From Spizellomyces sp. 'palustris' (Eukaryota; Chytridiomycota; Chytridiomycetes; Spizellomycetales; Spizellomycetaceae): a stretch of DNA of 64,000 nt. The position numbers were made by a program, and so were the translations under genes. Shown one piece after another: positions 11,301 through 22,532 of the stretch; position 1 is the stretch's first letter; every line of letters begins with the position of its first letter. The DNA is taken from contig QEAR01000088.1 of the NCBI GenBank assembly GCA_006535965.1, positions 25,065-89,064 of the forward strand, read 5' to 3'. The notes beneath the pieces are model-generated. The model had not been told where the DNA came from, made no database searches, and worked only from the letters and a program-made list of their open reading frames with translations.

Positions 11301-14300
11301 GGGTAGCGTGGCTTTTCTGTTCGGAGGCCATCGCTGCTTCGGTTGTGGAGGATCAGCTGAAGAAATATGATGTGTATCTTAAAGAGCATCCTACGCAAGT
11401 TGAGGGTGCATTGCAGAAGATTCACGACGAGGTAAGGGAGACCAACAGATCTTCGACCCATGGCCGTGAGCTGATGTCTGTCCCCCATAGCTCGATGGTC
11501 GCTCTCATGCAAAGCTTCTCTTACTGTATGAGGCGTTTTTAGCCTGCCAAGGTCCACTTAGCCAGACTCCGGAGGTAAGCCATTGTCTTTGCACAAAGCG
11601 TAGATTGAGCGTACAAACAGGTGTTGCAGGGCCAAAACCTTATCGATGAGCTAATAAAACGAGTGGCCGTCCTGCGAGTACTTTGCATCAAACCTTCATT
11701 GGCTTCGCTGGATCTGAAGCAGGCAGTTGCAGCTCAGTATATTGGAGTAGATGCATTCGTTTCGGCATTGAACATAGCGTCCCTTCAAACTTTAAATGAT
11801 GTCACAGCATTAATTCCGCAGTAAGGGTCGTTTTCACGACTTGCCGTTTGTTGCGATGTTGGCTTTGACTCTTGACTTAGATTACTCGAATTGGAGGACG
11901 TGCCCATCTCCCCGGATGCTCCTGTGACTGGACACACAAAGCATGTTCCGGGGATCTCTAAGACCATCAGCGTCATATATCTGCAATACTCGAAATCACT
12001 GATCCCAGCCGTGCCATGGGAATACATGGAAGAGGGAAGGTAACAACAGTCATCTTTGAACGTTATTTCCGGCAGCCAATCTGATTCCTCCGGTAGTGTC
12101 GCGTCAAAGATATCACAGATACTCCATCTCTTCGATCATCTGCTTCCAGAAGATCTGTTAACACTCACTTCTTTGCTGACGACGCACCATGAGGTTTGTT
12201 CACTCTTTTCAACGCCGTGCATCCTATGGTATGTTCAGCTTTCGGTAAACCCGTAGGCGATCGGCATTCCAGTCGCATACCGTTGCGATATTGTTGCGCG
12301 GTCCAAAGCGATTGCCCATAAGCGGGTCCAAGACAATATTCAAGTAGGCATTTCTGCTTTGCTCGGAATCGCTTTAGTTCGCGTTTACATTGTGTCATCT
12401 CGCAGGGGGCGGAGCTCGTAGTATCTCAGCTCCACAACATCGATCGTCACGTTACGCTAGTAAATGATTTGCACGGGGTCGTGGACGATGCGACTGCCCA
12501 GACGATTGCGCCTGAGCGCATTCAGCAATTCGATTCTGCATTCGAAGAAGGCGCAAAAGCCGTACGTAACTGTCAGAATATACTGGACACGGGCACATGC
12601 TCACAACTTCCGTCGTTGCAGGCAGCGATTATATGCATGCGTATGATCATTGCGGGCACGTCACCAGTTATAATGGAAAAAATTTGCTACATTCTGGAAA
12701 AGTCTTTCGGGTCCCAAATGTCGTTCAGTATGTCTGATATGTATGAAGAAACTATGTGGTGTATTTTGGGACATCCCAGAGATCCGATGTACGCCAGTGT
12801 GTTCCGCCGTGGAGTGGATTCACCTTCGGCAGCTCTGGAAAGAATACTCGCTAGTGTAGCAAGCTACCAAACGACTAGATCGGACCCACCTCAGCCTGCC
12901 ATTACTGATGAGGTGGCGGTTCAGCCTGAGACAAACGCTGGAACAACAAGTGGCTGGGACGCTGGTGAAGGGTGGGACCTAGATGCTGGTGACGGTTGGG
13001 ACATCGGTGGGATTGACGAGTCATTGCCATCTTTGGTTGTCGCTGGGGATAGTAGCGATGGCTGGGATATTGGCGGTATCGAGGACCTTGCCCGCCAACA
13101 AGCGATGAGTGAAACACAAGAAGGCTGGGAAACCGGCGATGAGCTCTTGGGGCCAACCGATAGTTGTACCTCAGAGTCCGCGAGCGGTGTCGGATGGGAT
13201 CTTAACTTACCTGTTCCAGTTATGAAGAAGACTGAAGCAGCTATAGCAGACACTAAGGAACGGCTGAAAAAGGTCCTGGGAGACGTAGTTCACAACTTAG
13301 GCAGCGTAGATACTGACCTAAGTATGAAGGCACTCTCTCTGTTGCAAGAGGTAGTCTTCTTATCCCGGTTTTACATATTTCTTTTTTACTTCCACTGACC
13401 ACTTTCTCAGTATTATCCCTTGCAGGGCGTTGATGCTCAGCAGCTCCAGACGACTAAGCTTGTCTTGATGATACAACAGGTTTGGGGAATCAACGTAAGT
13501 GGATCGGACAAACTGAGATTAGGGTCATCTCCTTCATATTGACTTGGATTTATACAGGTGCGCAATAATCAACTGAATGACCCATCTCAACGCCCAGAAC
13601 TGTTCCAAGACTTGTTGAGCGCTACGGAAACAGCGCCTCAAGCTCAGTGTCTAGTTGCAGTACTCACTGAGTGGCTACCGGTTCCAGCAGTGGCCGTTGA
13701 GCCATATAAGGTACCTGGATATCTTCAGAGATGCTGGCGAAATTTATTCTGCTGGATGGTTGAACACGGAGAGTTTGGAATGTTTATGCTCACCAGGGTG
13801 GAATTTGGCGGCTTTGATATATTGGACGAAGAAGTAGGTGTTTTCATCTTATTCGCCGTGGACACACATGCTCAAAGACATTTTCTTCCCAGGCTGAGCG
13901 TATGCTTTTGCAAGTTCTACAAGATATTGGCCTTGATGCGGAATACCTAAAGCATGCATTCCTATCACGACGCTATCTTATTGTCCACGACGCTGTCGGT
14001 CGCTTGGAATTGATTAGCGCAACATCTTTTGAACGCCTAGCTGCAGACCGCGTTCTTCACATAATACTATGTTGTCGGGGTCTATCAGCTTTACTCGCCG
14101 GAACTCCTTTATGGCAATCAATGCGACAGACTTTACTTAGTGGTCGGCAAGAGCAGAGCGATGATTCTGCTCAATTAAACAAACATCGAGAACTTCTCGG
14201 TGTGGTAGTTTCCGATCTTACCTCTGCGGGCTATGTCTCGGCTGCGGCGGGATTGACCTTTGGCTACGCAAGTACAACAGGGGATGGTCTCAGGGCTACC

Positions 14301-14447
14301 GCGTTCAGAAAGATTTTAGGGTTTGCTGGAGTAGATAGCGCGGGCTCAGGCAGTAGCACTACTGGAGCAGACTATGTACTAGAAGATAAGATTATTGGGA
14401 GATATTTGGGCATGGGCATGGATGGAAGTAAGAGTGTCGGACAGTAG
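5365..14447 (+). CDS. NBAS: NBAS-like subunit of the NRZ/Dsl1 ER tethering complex
   Basis: Giant protein of about 2,750 aa (human NBAS is about 2,370). NBAS with RINT1 and ZW10 tethers Golgi-derived COPI vesicles at the ER; its Sec39-like core is the yeast Dsl1-complex subunit. The N-terminus reads ILYELVPVAEWLP, EIRSKKEAF and WRRIAWSFDSRLLAVA, the NBAS beta-propeller; a long helical Sec39-type region follows. Exons: 5365-9250, 9312-9471, 9545-10556, 10623-about 11240, 11327-11431, 11491-11574, 11621-11820, 11881-12039, 12097-12193, 12257-12343, 12406-13350, 13426-13494, 13558-13833, 13893-14447. The sum is divisible by three. The junction near 11240-11327 is the least certain. Residues about 2320-2403 hold repeated Gly-Trp-Asp motifs in an acidic stretch. 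The 3' end faces the next gene at about 100 bp. Confidence 0.88.
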
Positions 14448-14548
14448 CTACAAGCTCATATTTTGAAATATTTTATGCACCTTGCGTAATTGTAACTACA
14501 TGACGCCACCGAGTCTTTCGGATGGGAGCAAGTGCCGTATAACATGAT

Positions 14549-15887
14549 CTATATGAAATCCATAACGTTATCTACCTTATTGGTAAAATCCCAAATCACA
14601 ATCTTCTTGTCCTGCGGTGAAGCATCGATAGATGAGTATCGACAGAGGAGTATCATATATTTTGTGAAATACCTGGCTTGCACTGATGATCTTCGCCGCA
14701 TCCATCTGCACATGGAAGACCCAGCTACTATGAGCTCCTTTCAACGTCATTAGCGGATCCCCAGTTCGAAAGTCCCAGACTTTGATGGTCTGATCATAAG
14801 AGCCCGAAACGATCCGTCTTCTGTCAAAACACAGTGTTCGAACGAGATCCTCATGACCTGTCAATGTACGCAGACATTCCCCAGTGCGGGCATTCCATAT
14901 GCGTATTGTTTTATCATTTGAACCGCTCACAAGATAATCTCCATCAAACTGCACACACGCTAATCCCCGGGCGTGGCCAGCGAAGTCACGTATACATCTT
15001 CCGGTATCAATGTCCCACAGTTTAATGATGCAATCTCCGGAAGCTGATGCAACGTAATTTTGATGAAGATGAATCGCATTAACTGCTGCATGGTGACCTT
15101 GTAGTGTCCTTCGAAGACGGCCAGTGGAGATGTCCCAGATCTTTATGGTGCAATCTTTTGAACAGCTGACGACAATGTCGTCCTTGAAGCGAACGTCAAG
15201 GACTGGGGCGGCATGGCCTTCCAAGGTCCGAAGCTTCTTTTTGTTTTCGTAGTCCCAAATAATGATGGTCGTATCCGATGACCCTGTCACAATATATCGC
15301 AAGTCGTATTGGAGACAGAGAACGGATCCTTTATGACCTTCGAGCGTCTGGATACATTTACGTGACTCTAAGTCCCAAAACTTTATCGTTCGGTCTCTGG
15401 AGCCTGATATTATCTGATTATGATCGAACTGAATGCAGTAGACAGCATCATGATGACCGCTTAGATATTTTGCTGTTACGATGCCCTTGTTCCAGTTCCG
15501 CTCCAATAGCTGCCGTTGGAAATGCAGTTGTTTCCAATCTCGATTCGCATGGCGTAGCTTTTTTAGTGTCGATTCAGGTGTCCTGGAGCCCCAGTGACTG
15601 AAATATAACTTTTTCCAAACTTCTTTATCGGTGGCAAGCTTTCGCCATCGTTTAGAAACCATTGCGATTGATTCCACAGTATCAAAATCGTTGACTTCCA
15701 TAACAACATGAACCGCTAGCTCGTACGGGAGGGCTGTTAGAAAATCTGAGGGAAATGTCAGCCTGCAAGTCCAATGGGTGTGGCAGTTTAAAAGAACGTT
15801 CGAAGACAGACCAAGCCTGGTAATCTCTTCGACGCCAAAAGCTGAGTCGGTAGCGCTGAGCCGCCGTTCATCCACCTCTGCTTCCAT
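14549..15887 (-). CDS. F-box/WD40 protein, beta-TrCP/Pof1/Met30-like SCF substrate receptor
   Basis: Two exons (15887-14673 and 14611-14549) give 425 aa. An F-box lies at about residues 40-92 (FLTALPYELAVHVV...VSKRWRKLATDKEVWKKLY), followed by a linker (LLERNWNKG) and seven WD40 repeats such as GSRDRTIKFWD, GSSDTTIIIWD, SKDCTIKIWD, ASGDCIIKLWD, GSNDKTIRIWN and GSYDQTIKVWD; the second exon completes the last blade (DKKIVIWDF). Such proteins bring phosphorylated substrates to the SCF ubiquitin ligase. Repeat spacing and the VLCLQYD/GLACVQFD wording are closest to animal beta-TrCP and fungal Pof1/Met30/Sconb types; I cannot choose one orthologue. The frame is open upstream without an ATG, so the start at 15887 is the first ATG; an upstream exon remains possible. 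Confidence 0.85.
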
Positions 15888-16464
15888 CGGATCATCTTTC
15901 GATACCTCTGCATCCAATTTTGAAAGTGGGGGTAGCTCCGCAGGCCCGCCCTTTCGCAGCCAACTTTTTCAGGTACACGAGAACGATACAATATTTTTGG
16001 TGAGCAATAGCAGTCCAGTCCACCGCAACATATAGTCGCTTACCCCCTCAAAAACATTTGCCTCAGGTTCGTTACAATCAAGTTGGTTCACTATGGTCGA
16101 GTGCTGACGCAACCAACGTTTCTGACAAAGAGACAGCCCCACCAGAACTAGTTGCGATTCAGCTGGTACGCTTTGGAGCAACAACGTACAACGTATGCTG
16201 ATTTTAGAGGTATTTCACTCCCCCGATATCGGAAGCCGGCAATTGTATCGACGGTGACGTTCAGAAGTAGGGAGTTTTGACGGAGCATCCACAGATGGGT
16301 CACGCATTCCGTTCTCCTCGACATCGCCCACTTTTGGAGCCACAGTGCAACCGGCAGTGGATCGCCACAGTTATGTGACTGTGCCTTATGTACACACTTG
16401 AATGCATTAATGTTATAAACATCAAATGGGGCACCGAACAACTCACGGATTAGTCAGCAGTTTC
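15888..16464. other. intergenic region left of the MITE
   Basis: About 580 bp that should contain the promoter of the F-box/WD40 gene. No gene or repeat recognised. Confidence 0.4.
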
Positions 16465-16470
16465 GAATAT

Positions 16471-16532
16471 GGGGTACTCCCCATTATAGCGGACCCGCGT
16501 GATCCCACATGACCGAACGCGTCGATAAATCA
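16471..16532 (+). repeat. left terminal inverted repeat of the MITE
   Basis: Begins GGGGTACTCCCC and ends near GATAAATCA; it pairs with 16781-16842. Target-site duplication GAATAT precedes it. Confidence 0.88.
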
Positions 16533-16780
16533 TTTATCATCGGACATGAGGCGGGCAGTCTAAGCTCATCATCGACCCTGTTTTCCGCTACTTTTCCACA
16601 TATTATAGACTAGTTTTACATGCTTTAGAGATACAGCAAAACAGGCGAAGTATTTTCTATGCATCAGATAATGTTTTCTCTATATGTAGTCTGTAAGATA
16701 TCCGGCAATATTTGCTATTCTAGGCTAAAGGAAATGAGTCAAAGTTGTCGGCCATGTCCAATTGATGTGGGGGTTATACT

Positions 16781-16842
16781 TGATTTATCGACGAGTCTGA
16801 TCATGTGGGATCACGCGGGTCCATTATATTAGGGAGTACCCC
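16781..16842 (-). repeat. right terminal inverted repeat of the MITE
   Basis: Begins TGATTTATCG and ends GGGAGTACCCC, the inverted counterpart of the left end. Target-site duplication GAATAT follows it. Confidence 0.88.
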
Positions 16843-16899
16843 GAATATGCAGATCTCTTGAAGGTCTACTTACTGAAACTTTGCATCTTGACGAGAGAA

Positions 16900-17902
16900 A
16901 TGGCAGCCGATGTGATATTAGAGGCCGTTTTTGGATACCTAGGGCTTGTATTATGGAGTTTCCAGCTCCTTCCGCAGGGTAGGTTCTGAGCCGTCAAATT
17001 ATTTCCATTCCCTTCAAACCCACTCCACAGCTCATAGCCATCAGCAATTACCGTCTTGGTGGTGTGGGGGCACTCAGCGCTTTAATGATGCTCATGTGGG
17101 CTCTTTGGGCTCCTATATTTTCCGCTTACGGGCTCTACTCCAATATGGCTGTACCTCTCTTGATTCAGCCAAATATATTCGGCTTTCTAGCGCTGCTTTG
17201 TTTTGTGCAATGCTTGTACTATCGAAGGTTCGCTCTTAGGCTACCGGTACAGAAATCACTTAGACGTCATAGCTGATTCACATATGCTTCCACTCTTGGC
17301 CTTCAGATCTGTATCTTCGTCATCAGCGGTGGCCACTGGGCTGTTCTGCATTCTGCTCGTTGTTGTGGCTGGGTTGGAAGTGGCACTTTTCATTGCGATA
17401 AAGGTCAGTACACGGTGGATGAGCCGTAAGCTGTATGTATCTCATCGATCAAGGATATACTTCGTGACAGCATGCGCATGGCAATGATGTGAGCTGGGCT
17501 CCTACCATGATCGGAGTTTTGCCGACAGTATTAATCACCGGGGGATTTATTCCGCAATACTACGACATAATTAGTGAGTGTTGGGGGTGCTTGCATTCTG
17601 CGTTAATGTCCTGAAACGCAGTGCTCCGACTAGAAACCGGTAACGTCAACGGAATATCGCAATGTTTTCTTGCAATGGATACTCTGGGCGGCGTTTTTTC
17701 AATAATTGCTCTCGTCTTCCATCCACGGCCTTTTGACTTCCTCAGCTTGGGGTCCTATGTGGCCGTGGTTGTCCTGGATGTAGGGCTGTTAATACTTATA
17801 CAGTGGTACAACTGGTGCGCAGCCCGCCCAAAGGAGAGCAGCGCAGTAGATGAAGTGCGATGCAGTAACTATTCTAGTACTACGATCGGTGACGCACATT
17901 GA
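16900..17902 (+). CDS. PQ-loop repeat membrane transporter
   Basis: Five exons (16900-16978, 17038-17227, 17307-17403, 17471-17573, 17622-17902) give 249 aa, all in phase. Two PQ-loop motifs are visible: LVLWSFQLLPQAISNYRLGG near the start and LITGGFIPQYYDI in the second half, each followed by two or more hydrophobic helices (APIFSAYGLYSNMAVP, LFCILLVVVAGLEVALFIAI, VFSIIALVF, VAVVVLDVGLLILI). Seven-helix PQ-loop proteins include cystinosin and the fungal vacuolar basic amino-acid exporters Ypq1-3; the substrate here is not readable. The donor of intron 2 (GTTCGC) is weak but the phase supports it. The MITE end lies 58 bp upstream. Confidence 0.8.
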
Positions 17903-18115
17903 AGGAGAATTTTGTTATGGAGAACTGTCCTCTCTTCACGTTATCAGACGTCCCAATGAGATCATAACGTTAGATCATACGCGCAGCGCTTCTCCGTGCG
18001 TGAGGTAATAATGTAGCAACTGTCAGATAGAATCATAGTGTGCCAACAAGTTTAACGCCTAATTACATGATAATTTACAAATGGCAATCAATTTCCCTTC
18101 CCTTTTGCTCTTCAC

Positions 18116-21100
18116 TCAATGCTCTTCGACATCAGTAGTGGTTCCATCACGAACAACGACCGGCAACTTCACCACGCTGCCCCCGCTCCGCAGCTCGTGG
18201 CTGGCCGCTGCCAAGTCTGCCAGGCGCTCCAATTCATCTGCCACACTAACCGTTCGCGGTGTGATTTGTTTATCCAAGGATCCGGACGGCCATTTCTGAG
18301 GCGGAGCCAAAGGATATCGGGCGCGAAGGTCTGTCATGCTGGTCCCTGCGCTAATCACCTCGGGTGCTGCAGTGCTGTTTGTGGATGAGCGAGGACTTTG
18401 AAGTACTGGAACGGTTTGGGTGGCAAGGGTGGCCTGCGGAGTAAATTGTGGGTTGTCAGCGATATGTTGATTCGACTTTCTGTTGTCAGGTACATGAGCT
18501 GATGGGGATATGGCTACTGAAGTGGGGGCCGTAGAGGAGAAAGAAAGATGTGGAGGTTTGAAGAACGAGCCAGGGACCAAAATAGGTGCGGGTGCGATAT
18601 TTGTAGTGTCAGGGTCACCGGAGTTGTGTCCCGCTCCGTCGGCGGCCGTTGCCTTAGGCCCATCTTGCTCTCGCGTATTGTGCTCGGTATCTGGGCGCCG
18701 AGAAGCAGGCAATGCAGGTTCACCTCTATCATCTAAGGATCGGGAAATCCGCTCCACTTGCACCCGCAGAGCATCGTATAATCCCCGTTCCATCGCGTAC
18801 ATCTCCTCCCTCAATTTTTGGATATCCCCATCAACCCTTCTGTTTATTCCAGTAGCCACCGCATTCAAATTCTGTTCCAACCCGACAATGTCAATACCTG
18901 CACCCTCTTCGGTTGTTTTCACATCAGCTCTCTGTCTTTCGAGTACGTCGAGGCGTTTGTAGGCCGTATCTCTCCATTGTTTCATGATTTGTATCTGCTC
19001 AGCAAGGGACCGCTCTTGCATTGACCGTAGTTCCTTAAGGCGTTCCCTAGCTACAGCTTCTTCGTCTGTTAGTCGACCCCGGAGCCGGTCGTTTGTGACA
19101 AAGTCAGCGTCAAGGTGGGCACGAAGAGCACGTAGTTCTGAACGGAGATTACTTTCCCATTCTTCAAATGTTGACCGCTCCAATCGATTGTGAAGAGCAG
19201 TCCGTATCTCACCAATGTGGTGAACCAGACGGTCAATGTGACCTTGGAGTTCCTCCCGGACTTCGCCACGCGAGAGAGCGTCTGCATCTCGTAATTCGGG
19301 TACCTTGACATTGAGCTCTGTTATGCGTGTGGCAACAGCATGAATTTGGTCATTTGTGGCTTCACGCAGCTTGTCCAGAGACGTCGCTTGGTTTGTAATT
19401 GCCTGGCTCTGCTCTTCTGTGTATTTATGTATCATAGTGCGGACATGTGCATCTGTTGCGGACAATCGGGAATCTATTGCGTCGAACCTGATGTCGATAT
19501 CGCTTAGCCGAGTTCGAACAGCCTCAATATCTTCCTTGGCTTTGACTGAGGATGATGTTATGCTGTCGAGAATCTGTTGCTTGCTGTATTCTTTAGAGGC
19601 TTGTATGGCCTGCTTCACGATCTCCAGTTCTTCCTCCATTGCAGTTAAACGAGAATGGAACTGTGCTTCTATCTCCCGTTTGGTTGCTGTGGTGGCCATT
19701 GCCTTATTTATAGCCGCAATCGACGCTTGGTTTTCAGTATGGCGCGATTCCAACTGCGATGTGAGTCTCTTCTCTACTTCTATCATTTCATTTCGGGTAT
19801 TAAAACAATTCATCTCTTTCTTCACATTTGCAATATGTTCGATGATCTCCAATTCTCTCGTTTGCACATCGACCAATACTTTCTTGAATCGCTTTTCTAC
19901 GTTCTCCATATCTAATTTTGTTGCCATCGCTTCATTGTTCTGCGAATTCGCATTCAACCTCTCATCTATACGTGATACTCTATTATCGAAGGTGGTTCTT
20001 ATGCGCTTCTCCAACTCCTCCACTTGCATTTGTGTTGGGCGTACAGAAAGGTCTTGTTTGAAAGCTTCAAGGGTTTGATCCAGCTGTACAGCTTTAACTT
20101 TAATTCTTTCTTCGAAGTTGGCTGTAAAGTCGGTCACTCGCGCATCAACTTCAGATATTGTTTCTCTGCACTGATCCTGGACTTTGCGTAAGCCGTTGAT
20201 GTGTGATTCAAGACGAATTTCGGCTTCGTGAAGTCTAATTGTGCTTTCTTCTTGGCCGCGCGACAAGCTTGCATTGCAGGAGTCTGATTGAGCTTTTACC
20301 TCAGCTTCAAATTTGTGCATCCGCTTGCGTAGCGCAGATATTTGTGTTTCCATATCGTCAAGTGCGCGCGTTTTCGATTGCGAAAGTTGGTTGGCTGTTT
20401 GATTGAGTTCCTTCTGCAATTTTCCTTCGATCACTCTCGCATCTGCGTCTTGCTTGTGCATGCGATCTGAAAGCGACCTCTCCGTCTGTTCAATGACAGA
20501 CTTTAGACTTAATATAGCAGTGTTGGTATTTTCGTGATTCTCCATTCTGGATTTTATCTCGGCTCGGAGAACTTCCTCCATGGACTCGGCTCTTTGATCA
20601 GTGGCCTGGCCAATCAGTTTTATCGATTGTTCCAACCCTTTCACTGCCCTTGACAGGCCCTCTTTCAGATCTCCCTGCTGTTGTTGACCCTCTTCAGCAA
20701 CTTTGTTGAGAGAATGATGCAATGCCTGTGATGCTTCCTCTTGTGTACGCTTCCATATTGCCTCTGTCTCTAATCTTCGGCTCTGCTCCTCAGACATTGT
20801 AACCTCCGTCCGGTGCAGTCGAGTTTTCATTTTTTCGATGTCCTGTGCGTAAGTGTGCTCCATAATTCGGAATTTTTCCCCGAGGTATGAGAATGCTTTC
20901 GCTCGCTCGGCCCGTTCCGTATCGGTAAGCCTAGCAAGTGAGGCACACAGGGCATCCATTTTCTCATTTATTTGTACGGACTCATTTTGCATGATTTTCC
21001 GCATCTCTACCATCATGTCACGAGTTCCCTGTTCTCTTAATCGTCCTTCCATATCTACTCTTTGCCGTATTTCTGAGATAGTCTCCTCCATTCGCCTTTC

Positions 21101-22159
21101 CATTGCACCCATATTGGTTTGTACGGCAGCGTGTAATGATCCTAGTGCTGAGTCATGTGCCTTGACAATTCGCATCGCATCCACTCCTACTCTCGAATCA
21201 TGTTGCAGGTCCTGCGCTTTCAGCCGAAAGCTTTGACCACTCTCTGCGGCCTGCATCTGCAGAGCCTCAACCTGATATTTTAAGCGAGTTATCTCATCTG
21301 TCAACCCACGGTGGCGAGTATTCTCCTCTTCCCGGATTTGTTCTTCATGCCGCTGCTGCTTGCTAACCACTTCAGCAATAATTTGTCGAGTACTTCCTGA
21401 ATTATAGTTACCCAGGGCACTAATGGATGACTCTAGATCTCTTGAACGTCTGTCTGCATCAGCCGCTTGGCGAGAAACATCATGAAGGCTGACTTGGGAG
21501 GATCCTACAGAGGAAAACAGTTTGTCAACTTTGGCACTGAGGGATGCCAGGAGGGTTTTGCCCGCTTGAAGCTCGTATTCGAGCTGTGTCCGTAGGCGGC
21601 GTTCCTGAGCAAGCTGGGACTCCAAATCAAACGAAACGGAACCCTTCAAGGAGGTTTGAAATTCTGGGATAGGAGACACGGAGGGTAGAGATGGAGAAAT
21701 GGCTTGGAGTGAGGTTAATGCGGGGAGATTGGTGGCATGATTTGGAACGGGGAGCGTTGATGCCGACGATTTGTCATTTTGTTGCCGCGCATCTGATAGC
21801 GGCATTGTCTCCCTTTCACGCCCAAGCTGCGAAGCATTGCTGATGTTGCCGTCCGAAGGCCGCTTGTTTAAACAGTAATTATTACTTAGCGTTCAAATTT
21901 CTTCAGATGGCAGATGCAGCATACCGATTTAGCATTGCGCACTCCCAATAACTTCTGGTACTCCTCAACCTCATTCTGGCGTTGCTTCAGCTTCCTACAA
22001 CGTACGCATAGTTAGCAAGGGTTATTCAATACACAAGTCCTTTTGACCGCACCGATCCTTAGTTTCCGCTTGTTGAGCTTTCAGAAAATCTTTAAGTTGC
22101 CGATCTCTCTCAGCCTTGGAGCGTTCTCTTTCGTCGATCGCTGTCCAGCTGAAAGACAT
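18116..22159 (-). CDS. long coiled-coil protein of unknown function
   Basis: Three exons (22159-22053, 21994-21925, 21826-18116) give 1,295 aa. The first two small exons encode a charged N-terminal segment (MSFSWTAIDERERSKAERDR, then EVEEYQKLLGVRNAKS) that joins in phase to LGRERETMPLSD. A short Pro/Ser-rich stretch is followed by about 850 residues of almost unbroken heptad-like sequence (for example LAQERRLRTQLEYELQAGK, ARVIEGKLQKELNQTAN), then a disordered Pro/Thr-rich tail. There is no membrane segment, motor or kinase motif. Long coiled coils of this type are common in centriole/basal body and flagellar parts, which a zoosporic fungus would have, but nothing proves that role. The large last exon without introns is unusual for this window. 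Confidence 0.8.
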
Positions 22160-22532
22160 ATTAAAGCACGGACGTATCGGCGGGTGTATGGACCTCGCGG
22201 GACGGTAGAAACATGGTGCAAGTGAGTCATGTACCTAGTTTTTTTTTAAGACAATCGGAAAGGTTATTGAACATCCGCTGCTTACGCGAGTCATGTGTAA
22301 GCGCCTCTTAGCCTCGTGTGTTTATTTAAGTATCCAGATGATACTGGTCAACACGTCATAGTTCTTGCTTTTATAATACATGTACAATATTCCTCATACA
22401 GACAAGGACATCAACCCCAATTTAAAGAGTATTATTGAAGAAGAAGTAGAAAATCCTGGTTGGATACCATTCAGTCAATCATAAGCATACATATGATAGC
22501 TTCGGTAACGTCCCGTTCTTACATATGCCCCA
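22160..22532. other. intergenic region between two minus-strand genes
   Basis: About 370 bp, AT-rich, expected to hold the 3' UTR of the phosphatase gene and the promoter of the coiled-coil gene. Nothing specific recognised. Confidence 0.4.

Larger units (their letters stand above)
16471..16842. mobile_element. MITE: 372-bp nonautonomous DNA transposon with 62-bp TIRs
   Basis: The ends are inverted copies: left 16471-16532 starts GGGGTACTCCC, right 16781-16842 ends GGGAGTACCCC, and a 22-nt perfect block containing GGACCCGCGTGATCCCACAT occurs inverted in both. The repeats continue to CGATAAATCA, about 62 bp each with roughly ten mismatches. The element is flanked by the direct repeat GAATAT (16465-16470 and 16843-16848), a convincing target-site duplication. 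The 248-bp interior shows no coding frame. I do not recognise the superfamily. It ends 58 bp before the start codon of the PQ-loop gene, so it may sit in that gene's promoter or leader. Confidence 0.88.

Noticed and set aside
12902-13253. Pro/Ser-rich minus-strand frames opposite the GWD repeats
   Set aside because: They arise because GGNTGGGA-type codons on the plus strand read as Ser/Pro codons in antisense; NBAS is the supported gene.
19356-20078. 240-codon plus-strand frame opposite the coiled-coil gene
   Set aside because: Ser/Cys/Phe-rich sequence mirrors the Glu/Arg/Lys-rich coding strand; an antisense shadow.
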